From positions 1 to 64,000 of the forward strand of contig NZ_PXZO01000004.1 in NCBI RefSeq assembly GCF_003013475.1: DNA of 64,000 nucleotides, in the 5' to 3' direction. This document shows positions 35,721-42,561 of this stretch, piece after piece. This DNA comes from Brevibacillus porteri (lineage in GTDB: Bacteria; Bacillota; Bacilli; Brevibacillales; Brevibacillaceae). The notes beneath the pieces were generated by a model, which was not told the origin of the DNA, did not search any database, and saw only the letters and a program-made list of their open reading frames with translations. Numbering within the stretch: position 1 is the stretch's first letter; every line of letters begins with the position of its first letter. A program made the position numbers and the translations under genes.

Positions 35721-36221
35721 ATGAAAACGCTCTTCATTATGCTATCTTTCATTTTCGCAAGTCTTTCTTCCATCCAGCCTGACCAATCCACGAGTATCTT
35801 TGTTTCTGAAGGTGAGAGTATGGCCCCTACCTTGAACAGCAACGATCGATTTGTTGCTGATAAAACCTACTATGACTCCCATCCTATCCAACGTGGGGAT
35901 ATCGTTATTTTCCAAGCCGAGAAAGATCGACAATACGTGAAAAGGGTTATTGCGTTACCGGGAGAAACACTTGAATATAAAGATGATATTCTCTACATCA
36001 ATAACAAAGCAGTCGACGAACCATACTTAGCTGCCGCTAAATATGTAGCCAAAAAAGAAAATCTCTATCTGACTGAGGATTTTGGGCCTATAACTATCCC
36101 CCAAGATACAATATTCGTTATAGGTGATAATCGTTTGAATAGTTTAGATAGTAGAATGATCGGTCCGATTCATGTCAATCAAATAGTAGGCAAGATGATT
36201 AACAAGTTACCCTCACATTAA
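35721..36221 (+). CDS. lepB: signal peptidase I
   Basis: This serine-lysine peptidase removes signal peptides from exported preproteins at the outer face of the membrane. A short hydrophobic N-terminus (1-18) is followed by box B SEGESMAPTL with nucleophile Ser33, and the Lys general base is K74 in QYVKRVIALPGE. Box E is present as GDNRLNSLDSR. The Ser-Lys dyad marks the prokaryotic (P) type. ATG 35721 follows AGGTGAT; a GTG at 35712 is in frame. The gene and its leader look more A+T-rich than the neighbours, which may indicate a different origin. Confidence 0.92.
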   Translation: MKTLFIMLSFIFASLSSIQPDQSTSIFVSEGESMAPTLNSNDRFVADKTYYDSHPIQRGDIVIFQAEKDRQYVKRVIALPGETLEYKDDILYINNKAVDEPYLAAAKYVAKKENLYLTEDFGPITIPQDTIFVIGDNRLNSLDSRMIGPIHVNQIVGKMINKLPSH

Positions 36222-36235
36222 TTCGTTTTATTTTT

Positions 36236-36265
36236 CCACGCTCCGTTTAAAGAGCGTGGATTTTT
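36236..36265 (+). terminator. terminator of the signal peptidase gene
   Basis: CCACGCTC and GAGCGTGG pair around CGTTTAAA and are followed by ATTTTT. Confidence 0.9.
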
Positions 36266-36292
36266 AACTCCCGAAATATTTTTCTTTCACTC

Positions 36293-36862
36293 TTAAAATA
36301 TCTTCTTCGAATCCCGCTCTTCCTTCAAAATCTCTACAGCCTCGCGAAAACGCATAGAGTGAACGATTTCCCGCTCCCGCAAAAACTTCAAGCTGTCCTG
36401 CAAATCAACATCATCGGTCATGTCAATCAGCCATTGATACGTCGCGCGGGCTTTTTCTTCGGCCGCGATATCCTCGTAAAGGTCCGCTATTGGATCGCCC
36501 TTGGCAGCAATATAGGCTGCCGTCCACGGCACACCGCTGGCATTGTTGTAAAAGAGCGCCCGATCATGGTTGGCGTAATGGTCACCCAGTCCCGCTTCCT
36601 TCAACTCTTCGACAGTCGCGTCTTTGGTTAGCTTATACACCATCGTGGCAATCATTTCGAGATGCGCAAACTCTTCGGTAGCGATATCTGTTAATAATCC
36701 GACCACTTTATTTGGGATCGTATACCGTTGGTTCATATAGCGCAGAGCGGCTGCCAACTCTCCATCCGCCCCTCCGTATTGCTCAATCAAATACTTCGCC
36801 ATTCTTACATCGCACTTACTGACACGAACCGGATACTGCAGTTTTTTTTCATAGATCCACAT
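36293..36862 (-). CDS. cotJC: spore coat protein CotJC, manganese catalase-like
   Basis: CotJC is an inner-coat protein with a ferritin-like di-manganese catalase fold. Metal ligands can be seen as E36 (ADGELAAALRYMNQRY), EEFAHLEMI, EDIAAEEKARATY and REREIVHSMRF. The length of 189 is standard. It is the third gene of cotJABC, 21 bases after cotJB, and should be made in the mother cell under sigma-E as in B. subtilis. No clear sigma-E promoter could be placed by eye. Confidence 0.95.
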   Translation of the reverse strand: MWIYEKKLQYPVRVSKCDVRMAKYLIEQYGGADGELAAALRYMNQRYTIPNKVVGLLTDIATEEFAHLEMIATMVYKLTKDATVEELKEAGLGDHYANHDRALFYNNASGVPWTAAYIAAKGDPIADLYEDIAAEEKARATYQWLIDMTDDVDLQDSLKFLREREIVHSMRFREAVEILKEERDSKKIF

Positions 36863-36883
36863 CGGTTTCGTTATCCCTCTCTT

Positions 36884-37156
36884 CTAAACTTGCCAAGGCC
36901 ATGGATCATCATTCCACTGCCACGGATACCCTGAATAGCTGCGACCAAGATTTTGCAATGGCCCGTACAATTTCTCATATTCGTTTGCCAAAACCCAGCG
37001 TTGCTCTGTTAAATCATTAAACTGCTGAAGCGCATTTTGATCGGTTGGATGCGTATCTAAATAAAGACTGAGCTCAACCAGTACAAAGTCGATCGCTTGC
37101 AGCTGTTCAAGCAATGCGTAATATTGTTCATCGCCAAATCTATTTTCAGCTGTCAT
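36884..37156 (-). CDS. cotJB: spore coat protein CotJB
   Basis: The 90-residue coat protein has the typical core YYALLEQLQAIDFVLVELSL, YLDTHPTDQNAL and a C-terminal YGPLQNLGRSYSGYPWQWNDDPWPWQV. In B. subtilis the CotJ proteins assemble together in the coat. Its ATG overlaps the stop of cotJA by four bases, and GGAGGGGG lies just before it, so the two are translationally coupled. Confidence 0.93.
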   Translation of the reverse strand: MTAENRFGDEQYYALLEQLQAIDFVLVELSLYLDTHPTDQNALQQFNDLTEQRWVLANEYEKLYGPLQNLGRSYSGYPWQWNDDPWPWQV

Positions 37157-37386
37157 GAGTGCCCCCTCCCCAAATGACTCAGTCTAGGATCATAGGGGCT
37201 AAAAAGTGCCGGCCATAACGTACCTAATCTCAACGCTTCCATCGGGCTGTACTGTGGCAAGTTCTCCGGCTGAAATGTCATGAACAGATGAGGGGGTACC
37301 TGGTATGTCTTCACCCGAATCGGCGGACAAGGATCATAGGGACCCACGTACGGATAATAGTCGCGTGTTTGCGAATGCAATGCCAA
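37153..37386 (-). CDS. cotJA: spore coat associated protein CotJA
   Basis: The 77-residue Pro/Tyr-rich protein contains YYPYVGPYDPCPPIRVKTY, PPHLFMTFQPENLPQYSPMEAL and GTLWPALFSPYDPR, the CotJA pattern. There is no ATG; the TTG at 37386 has GGAGGAGG about six bases upstream and gives MALHSQTRDYY. First gene of the cotJ operon. Confidence 0.9.
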   Translation of the reverse strand: MALHSQTRDYYPYVGPYDPCPPIRVKTYQVPPHLFMTFQPENLPQYSPMEALRLGTLWPALFSPYDPRLSHLGRGHS

Positions 37387-37469
37387 AATCCTCCTCCAGC
37401 TTGCAATGTCTGTTCCTTCATGACTACACTATGCAGCCCACCCAGTAGGCGTGATTGATCCCCCAAAAC

Positions 37470-37505
37470 GAAGAAACCGCTCTCCTCCATAAAAAGAAAG
37501 CGGTC
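37470..37505 (-). terminator. terminator of the rhodanese gene
   Basis: ACCGCT (37476-37481) and AGCGGT (37499-37504), extended by CTC/GAG-type pairs, are followed on the minus strand by TTCTTCGTTTT. Confidence 0.7.
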
Positions 37506-37511
37506 CAGCAT

Positions 37512-37760
37512 TTACGACTCCACCTGACCAGTCCACCTAGCCATGCCACCGTCCAGATTCACAACATCTTTGTAGCCATTTTCTAGCAGGAGGTTTCCGC
37601 TCTCCACTCCCATCCTTCCGGTATGACAGACGAAGACGACTTTTTTGTCTGTGGGGATACTGGTAAACTTCTCATTGATTTCTGCAAAAGGAATATTGAT
37701 GGCATTGGGGACTCTTCCCTCTTCAAATAATTCTGGCTCGCGCAGATCCACAATCACCAT
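37512..37760 (-). CDS. rhodanese-like domain protein, start possibly frameshifted
   Basis: A single rhodanese domain of 82 residues begins directly at the CH2A-like motif IVDLREPELFEEGRVPNAINIPF and carries the persulfide Cys in VCHTGRMG, so it could bind and hand on sulfane sulfur. The ATG at 37760 has no SD at a useful distance. Another ATG at 37771, six bases after AGAGGTG, is one base out of frame and stops after five codons (MNKRW). Adding one base after its second codon would fuse it to the domain. Last gene of a cupredoxin/TauE-like cluster. Confidence 0.78.
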   Translation of the reverse strand: MVIVDLREPELFEEGRVPNAINIPFAEINEKFTSIPTDKKVVFVCHTGRMGVESGNLLLENGYKDVVNLDGGMARWTGQVES

Positions 37761-37807
37761 CTCTTGTTCATCCTATCCACCTCTTCGATTTCTATCTTGG
37801 CGCACCC

Positions 37808-38438
37808 TTACCAAAATGCCATAAAGTCCGAAATACCGAGCAGGACAAACACGATTCCAGCCAATTTTTGCGTGACCGTACCCCATTTCCTCGTTTTGTT
37901 CATGAGAGAAGGGCTATCACTTGGGACGGCAAGCAGCAGTAATACGATGAGCAATGGAAGCGCCGTGCCAAGTGCAAATACAGTGGGAATGATCGGGCCG
38001 AACGAGCTCGTGAACATCAAAGGCATCGTCAGTCCAAAATAGAGCCAAAAGGTTTGTGTCTTTCCCTCAAATCGCTCCAAAAAACGCTTGATTTTTTCCT
38101 CAAATGATTGCGTATGTAGAAATGGCAATCGAATCCATCCGATTAAGAACAATCCAATCAAAATAAACATCGGTTGCTCCCAAAGCGGAATACACGACTG
38201 CTTTGCCAAGGATGAACATCCAGACATGACTACGAAAGCCACCTCTAACGACGACATTCTTCCCGAACACAGTAAAAGCAGCCACATTCCCCGATAACTG
38301 GCACGGTGCAAATGCGCCAACGATCCCGAGCAACAACGCTCCAATCAACGGTGCTTGTTCGCCCATTCCGTAATACAAATCGGAAAAGGGCTTGCTCATC
38401 CATGCTCCATATTGATACAAGTACGAATACCAATCCAT
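37808..38438 (-). pseudogene. TauE/CcdA-like membrane transporter gene, frameshifted
   Basis: One frame from 38438 encodes an N-terminal half with three membrane segments and GAFAPCQLSGNVAAFTVFG, the FAPCxLS motif of the DsbD/CcdA and SafE-type sulfite/thiol exporter families. It breaks after KAVVYSALGA and stops near 38100. A second frame takes over at PMFILIGLFLIGW near 38175 and gives the C-terminal half to 37808. Compared with intact relatives, a segment between the two looks deleted as well as frameshifted. The product would have handled thiols, sulfite or copper-enzyme assembly. It lies between the cupredoxin and rhodanese genes. Confidence 0.8.
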
Positions 38439-38539
38439 GCTTCTCCTCCGAGTGGGTCTTCCTTTTCGTTTATTTTACAGAAAAGTTGTGAGGAAACGAT
38501 GAAGAAAAAAAGAAAGGCATGATTCGCCTCTCCTTTGCT

Positions 38540-39448
38540 TCATCCAGTCACTTGCAAGCGTCCTATCATGCCGCTTTCTTTGTGTCCAGGGATCGTACAA
38601 TAAAATTCATAGGTTCCTTCCTCCAATGCCTTCCACACGGTTTCAACAGACTCTCCTGATTTGGCGTGCAAATGAACCACACCTTCAGCCATTGCTCCAT
38701 GATGATGTTCGCTGTTTGATTCTGAAATCGTAACGATTTTTCCATGAGACACAACCTCGATATCGTGCTCTACATTGCCATCATTTTGAAAGAAAACTTT
38801 GATCTCCGTATCTTTTTTCACGGTAAATTGGTTTGGTTTATACGAAAAGTCGACGGCTGTGAGGGTGATTTCTGTCGCGCGATCGCCTGCATAAAGAGCC
38901 GGGGATGGAAACGGTAATGATTGAAACCAGAAGAAGACGGCAAGCAGCAACACAGCTGGAGTGCCTGGATGATGAAAAAAGGAGGACAACTTCGTTTCTT
39001 TTTTATTGAAATCAATCAGCTTGGCTACGAGCAGCATACATACCGTATAGAGCATGACGAAAACAAACAGAAGAGGCTCTACTTTTTCACTGGGAACCAT
39101 CTCTCCTAGCATGGCGCCCATCATCCCGCCCATGACACCCGATAAAATTCCTTCTACAATACTCAGGATCGACAAAGGAACTCCTAGCAGAAAACCAGAC
39201 AGTCCACCAGCCAGCATTCCCCACATGGTGGATACATAAAGGTCTCCCCTGTAAACATCGCCGAGGATCAACCCACCGATCAACCCAATCATCATACTGA
39301 CAGACATCGTGCTCATCATGCCTTGCATATGATCGATCCCCTGCTTTCGTCGCCATATAAACCATGTAAAGCAAACGTAAGCGAAACCGACATAGATCAG
39401 GACCTGATACACCGCGTTCAAGATACCACCCCCGAGTATATTCTCCAC
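38540..39448 (-). CDS. membrane protein with C-terminal cupredoxin domain
   Basis: Residues 1-190 hold about five membrane helices with Met/Gly-rich segments (MQGMMSTMSVSMMIGLIGG, VMGGMMGAMLGEM). Residues 205-302 form an extracytoplasmic type 1 copper domain with ligands His (NVEHDIEV), Cys and His (FYCTIPGHKESGM) and the axial Met of GMIGRL. It probably binds copper outside the membrane for electron transfer or copper handling. The gene leads a cluster with a broken TauE-like gene and a rhodanese, and csoR/copZ lie 2 kb away. Confidence 0.85.
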   Translation of the reverse strand: MENILGGGILNAVYQVLIYVGFAYVCFTWFIWRRKQGIDHMQGMMSTMSVSMMIGLIGGLILGDVYRGDLYVSTMWGMLAGGLSGFLLGVPLSILSIVEGILSGVMGGMMGAMLGEMVPSEKVEPLLFVFVMLYTVCMLLVAKLIDFNKKETKLSSFFHHPGTPAVLLLAVFFWFQSLPFPSPALYAGDRATEITLTAVDFSYKPNQFTVKKDTEIKVFFQNDGNVEHDIEVVSHGKIVTISESNSEHHHGAMAEGVVHLHAKSGESVETVWKALEEGTYEFYCTIPGHKESGMIGRLQVTG

Positions 39449-39491
39449 ATTGTAAAGTATGTCCTACGTCAACAAAATAGGACAAAACGAA

Positions 39492-39524
39492 CAAGAAAAC
39501 CCTCTGACTACTGTCGAGAGGGCT
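39492..39524 (-). terminator. terminator after the remnant peptide-ABC genes
   Basis: CCCTCT (39500-39505) and AGAGGG (39517-39522) pair; TTTTCTTG follows on the minus strand. Confidence 0.7.
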
Positions 39525-39534
39525 CACACCTTTT

Positions 39535-39743
39535 CTAGTTCGCATACCGATTGGCAGCCTTTGCGCTCTCAAATTCCCCCTGATGATGGATACATGAAAC
39601 ATAGTGGTCGGATGAGATTCGCTCTAGCATAGGTTTCATATTCTGGCAGTGGTCAACCTGATGGGGGCAGCGGGCAAGAAAAGGACATCCTCGTTGGATT
39701 CCTTCATTTTGTACTTCCCCATCTACTATCAGCCAGAGCTCCA
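39535..39743 (-). pseudogene. C-terminal remnant of an oligopeptide ABC ATPase (OppD/DppD type)
   Basis: This frame encodes ELWLIVDGEVQNEGIQRG, then CPFLARCPHQVDHC and a final YVSCIHH, the Cys-rich C-terminal oligopeptide-transport domain of OppD/DppD proteins. The whole ATPase (Walker A to switch His) is missing. The frame begins exactly where the truncated substrate-binding gene upstream ends, so an internal deletion joined the two. Confidence 0.85.
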
Positions 39744-40256
39744 AATATGTTTAGGAAGAATCGGCAAATCAGCGAGAGGTTGAATGAAGAAATCTGGTTC
39801 AGGCTTCTCAAGCTCCATGATCACAGTGGTTGGGTCGGGTGTTTGAATGGTTTTCACGAGTGCAGCTGGGGTTATAAAGCGGGATTTTTTATATTTTAAC
39901 AGGTATTCGTAGGTGAACTTCACATCCTCTGAGGTCAAAGGCTTTCCGTCCTGCCACAAGATTTGGTCATGCAAGTTCATTTTGTATTGCTTGCCGTCTT
40001 CGGATACCGTGAATTCTTTAACCAGCCAAGGAATCGGTTTGTTGCCTTTATCGAGGATAAATAGCGGGTCGTAGAGAAGATTGACCAGCTCGAGTCCAGG
40101 AAAACCGGTATTGTATGTGTACAGATTCAAGGAGCGTTCATCCTGCGTGATCCCAAGCTTCACCTCCCTGTGATTCTCGGCACCAGCCGGAACAACGAAC
40201 AATGTGGAAAACAGAGCGATGAGCAGCCATATGATCCTGATTCGATTATGCTTCAT
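39729..40256 (-). pseudogene. N-terminal remnant of a peptide/nickel ABC substrate-binding protein
   Basis: A signal peptide (cleavage near PAGA-ENH) and the start of a family 5 binding protein are intact: LGITQDERSLNLYTYNTGFPG, LVNLLYDPLFI, KEFTVSEDGKQYKMNLHDQI, DVKFTYEYLL. The protein stops after about 175 residues at LPKHIWSSG, whereas family members have 500 or more. The sequence then changes to the end of an ABC ATPase gene. The start codon and AGGAGAG SD are still good, so a truncated secreted product could be made. Confidence 0.88.
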
Positions 40257-40270
40257 CCGACATCTCTCTC

Positions 40271-40942
40271 CTAGTAGTTAATCAGTTCTTTCAAATGGAA
40301 GTTCCCATCACGTTTATATGCTTCTGCTAATGCAAAATGACCATGCGTTGCCAAACCGTGATACACATGAATGGCTTGATCGAGTACCTTGTGCACGGCT
40401 CTTCCCTTTTCGTAGCCACTGAACTCCATCTGACTGTGCAAGACATCCATCGCTCGATTTTTTTGTTCCCACACCAACGAAATATCAACGACACAGTTGG
40501 GATGATGCGGAGTCATGTAATAGATCGTCGGGATCGGGTGAGCTTCCAAGCCAGGCAGTTCATCTAAAGCAAACTCCCGGCTGGCCAATGCGATACTTTC
40601 CAAAATCAAAATCATGGCTTGTCTACGGTCTGGGTCTAAGTCGTGAAAGGAATGCTCCGGGTCCTGCGTAATGATAATATCTGGCTTCACTTCTCGGATA
40701 ATCCGTACGAGCTTTTTCTTAGACTCCGGACTGACATCTACATAACCGGATTGAAAACTAGGAAAATACATCTGAACCCCCAATACCGCTGCCGCCTCTG
40801 TAACCTGCGGGCGTGATTTTTCGCTAGACAGCATGATCGAGGCGTACGATTCCCCTCCATTGTTCACGTTAATGGCAAGGGCACCGCCACACTCCACCAC
40901 TTCCATGCCGTACACACCTAACAGCAACATTTTCTTGCCCAT
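40271..40942 (-). CDS. PIG-L family protein lacking the zinc motif
   Basis: The 223-residue protein has the LmbE/PIG-L Rossmann-like fold, whose members are zinc-dependent N-deacetylases. The canonical AHPDDE..CGG loop is here GVYGMEVVECGG (residues 9-20), so both zinc ligands (His, second Asp) are replaced by Val10 and Met13. The later HPDH motif is DPDR, removing the third ligand. The scaffold is otherwise undisturbed, so it may be a binding protein or a pseudo-enzyme. It precedes the truncated binding-protein gene by 14 bases and was probably part of that operon. Confidence 0.82.
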   Translation of the reverse strand: MGKKMLLLGVYGMEVVECGGALAINVNNGGESYASIMLSSEKSRPQVTEAAAVLGVQMYFPSFQSGYVDVSPESKKKLVRIIREVKPDIIITQDPEHSFHDLDPDRRQAMILILESIALASREFALDELPGLEAHPIPTIYYMTPHHPNCVVDISLVWEQKNRAMDVLHSQMEFSGYEKGRAVHKVLDQAIHVYHGLATHGHFALAEAYKRDGNFHLKELINY

Positions 40943-40988
40943 TTTTTCATCTCCCTTATCATCCTGTTTGATTGATATTTTCTGTATT

Positions 40989-41016
40989 ATTAAAATATTC
41001 TGACTTGATGATACAA
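40989..41016 (-). promoter_or_regulatory. promoter of the PIG-L gene
   Basis: Minus-strand TTGTAT (41011-41016) and TTTAAT (40989-40994) with 16 bases between. The -35 region reads GGGGTATTGTAT, sharing eleven bases with the -35 region of copZ. Confidence 0.55.
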
Positions 41017-41044
41017 TACCCCACTAACCTATATTTCGCAATAA

Positions 41045-41072
41045 TAAAAAAGCTTCATTTCTGAAGCTTTTT
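41045..41072 (-). terminator. terminator of csoR
   Basis: AAAAAGCTTCA and TGAAGCTTTTT form an 11-bp stem with loop TTTC, overlapping the csoR stop codon. Confidence 0.92.
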
Positions 41073-41394
41073 ATTTCATCAGCTTATTCATCGTGGTTAA
41101 AAGCTCGTCAATGACTGCGCTGTCCCCTTCTTGGATGCGTTCAATCACACAGGATTTCATATGCCCTTCCAAAAGGATACGTCCCACTGAATTTAAGGCA
41201 GATTGTACCGCAGCAATTTGATTCAAGACATCATCACAGTAAGCATCCTTCTCCACCATGCCTTTAATCCCGCGAATCTGTCCCTCAATCCGATTGAGTC
41301 GCGCCTGCAAGTTTTGCTTGGTTTTTTCTGAATGATGACTGTTTCGATCAGATGTATGACAAGACTGTACAACGTTCAATTCTGCACTTGACAA
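41071..41394 (-). CDS. csoR: copper-sensing repressor CsoR
   Basis: CsoR is an all-helical tetrameric repressor that leaves DNA when Cu(I) binds its Cys-His-Cys site. The three ligands are present: Cys in KDAYCDDVL, His in LLEGHMKSC and Cys in the same block. RLNRIEGQIRGIKGMVE is the family N-terminal helix. I start at TTG 41394 (SSAELNVVQ), seven bases after GAGGAGG; the open frame to 41427 overlaps the SD. The N-terminal extension has His/Cys residues (SCHTSDRNSHH). It is the last gene of a copZ-siroheme protein-csoR cluster. Confidence 0.93.
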   Translation of the reverse strand: MSSAELNVVQSCHTSDRNSHHSEKTKQNLQARLNRIEGQIRGIKGMVEKDAYCDDVLNQIAAVQSALNSVGRILLEGHMKSCVIERIQEGDSAVIDELLTTMNKLMK

Positions 41395-41485
41395 TGAGAT
41401 TCCTCCTCTAATCATCCTAGCAAACATACGCTTCGATTATAATCTAAATTTTCAAAACGTAGCAAGTTCCATGTTCACATATCCA

Positions 41486-42112
41486 TCAGGAAGACAGTCC
41501 CAATTCTTTTCGGACATTTTCCAATCCATATCGCTCAACAAACTTGAAAAACTTCTCTCTCTTTTTCCCTTGCGTCTGATACAAGGTAATCATGCTTTGA
41601 ACGATGGAGGATAATTGTTCTTCCTTTACCTGCTCGACCAGGAGCTCGGCTGTTTTGGCCTCCATTGTTTTCGATTGACCTCCGACGTAGATTTCAAAGG
41701 TTTCTTTTCGCTTGACGATCCCAATATCTTTTACCAACGGCTCTCCACAGGCATTCGGGCAACCCGTATAACCGACTCTCATCGTAAAAGGAACGGCCAT
41801 CCCTGCAATCGTATCATTCAAATTTCTCGCTGCCTCTAGCCCTTCAATCTCTGCTCCTTTGCAAAAAGAACAGACAGACAAATTCTTCACAACAGAGCCC
41901 GTTTCGTACACGCATAAGCCTTTTTCACGCAGCGCTTTTTTGGCATCGTCAGCCTTCTCTTCATTCATCTCGACAATAAGCTGCTGAAAGATTGAAAGTT
42001 CAATTTGTGCATCCTCGCCAACGATTTGACCGATCGCCACCATATCTGTTGGTGTAAACACAGAACCGCCGACACGAATTTCTGGACTTACGGCAAACTG
42101 TACACGCTTCAA
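41486..42112 (-). CDS. nitrite/sulfite reductase half-domain protein
   Basis: The 208-residue protein holds one ferredoxin-like half domain (residues 1-65, VGGSVFTPTDMVAIGQIV) and one siroheme/[4Fe-4S] half domain. The Cys motifs are VCSFCKGAE (about 80-88) and GCPNACGEP (about 118-126), the CX2-5C...CX3C set of siroheme reductases and CobG. It is less than half the length of a complete NirA/CysI enzyme, so it may act as a small electron carrier or a thiol/sulfur enzyme. It lies between copZ and csoR, which links it to copper stress. Its substrate is unknown. Confidence 0.8.
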   Translation of the reverse strand: MKRVQFAVSPEIRVGGSVFTPTDMVAIGQIVGEDAQIELSIFQQLIVEMNEEKADDAKKALREKGLCVYETGSVVKNLSVCSFCKGAEIEGLEAARNLNDTIAGMAVPFTMRVGYTGCPNACGEPLVKDIGIVKRKETFEIYVGGQSKTMEAKTAELLVEQVKEEQLSSIVQSMITLYQTQGKKREKFFKFVERYGLENVRKELGLSS

Positions 42113-42169
42113 AAGGCATTCCTCCTACACTATTTAAATTTGTAACATTCAGTCAACTGGAGACTTTAT

Positions 42170-42200
42170 GAAAGGCTGCAATTTTATAATCACAGCCTTT
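42170..42200 (-). terminator. weak hairpin between copZ and the siroheme protein gene
   Basis: AAAGGCTG and CAGCCTTT pair around a 14-base A/T-rich loop. The T tract is poor, so it may be only a partial terminator or a processing site. Confidence 0.5.
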
Positions 42201-42214
42201 CCCTCAACCTTTGC

Positions 42215-42418
42215 TTAAACGACATCGTATCCTTGATCTTCAATGGTCTCTTTCACATTTTCCAGCGAAACAACGGATTCATCAAAAGTCACACTTACCT
42301 GATTGTCAGCAAGGCTTACCGTTGCTTTGCTAACTCCGTCTACTTTTTGAAGAGCACCTTCTATGGAGATGACGCAGTGATTGCAGGACATTCCTTGTAC
42401 GTTCAAAGTGACATTCAT
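42215..42418 (-). CDS. copZ: copper chaperone CopZ
   Basis: The 67-residue HMA-domain protein carries the Cu(I) site GMSCNHC (residues 9-15) and the full beta-alpha-beta-beta-alpha-beta pattern, ending ETIEDQGYDVV. It normally passes Cu(I) to the CopA exporter; copA is not adjacent here, which differs from B. subtilis copZA. A CsoR-type operator lies inside its promoter, and csoR itself is two genes downstream. Confidence 0.95.
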   Translation of the reverse strand: MNVTLNVQGMSCNHCVISIEGALQKVDGVSKATVSLADNQVSVTFDESVVSLENVKETIEDQGYDVV

Positions 42419-42459
42419 CTTACATCCTCCTTTGTTTTTGGGAAGCTTTATTTGATTTT

Positions 42460-42488
42460 ATTTTACAATACCCCTGTATGGTATACAA
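42460..42488 (-). promoter_or_regulatory. copZ promoter
   Basis: Minus-strand TTGTAT (42483-42488), exactly 17 bases, then TAAAAT (42460-42465). The spacer is filled by the CsoR-type palindrome, so repressor binding would block RNA polymerase directly. Confidence 0.75.
42468..42484. promoter_or_regulatory. CsoR-type operator
   Basis: ATACCCCTGTATGGTAT has outer arms ATACC/GGTAT and the C-run/G-run layout of known CsoR sites. It lies between the -35 and -10 boxes of copZ. Confidence 0.7.
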
Positions 42489-42529
42489 TACCCGATTTTA
42501 CATTTTCCTGCTGTGTACCTACAAAAAAG

Positions 42530-42556
42530 CTCCCCATCTATAAAAGACGGGGAGTT
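42530..42556 (-). terminator. terminator of the chemoreceptor/c-di-GMP operon
   Basis: CTCCCCGTCT pairs with AGATGGGGAG (one wobble) on the minus strand, then CTTTTTT. Confidence 0.88.
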
Positions 42557-42561
42557 TTTCC

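Noticed and set aside
36293-37386. Manganese catalase in vegetative oxidative stress defence
   Set aside because: The cotJA-cotJB context and overlap show it is the spore coat operon.
41486-42112. A truncated remnant of a full nitrite or sulfite reductase
   Set aside because: Clean start, stop and both Cys motifs, no second-half sequence nearby, and intact copper-gene neighbours argue for a genuine short protein.
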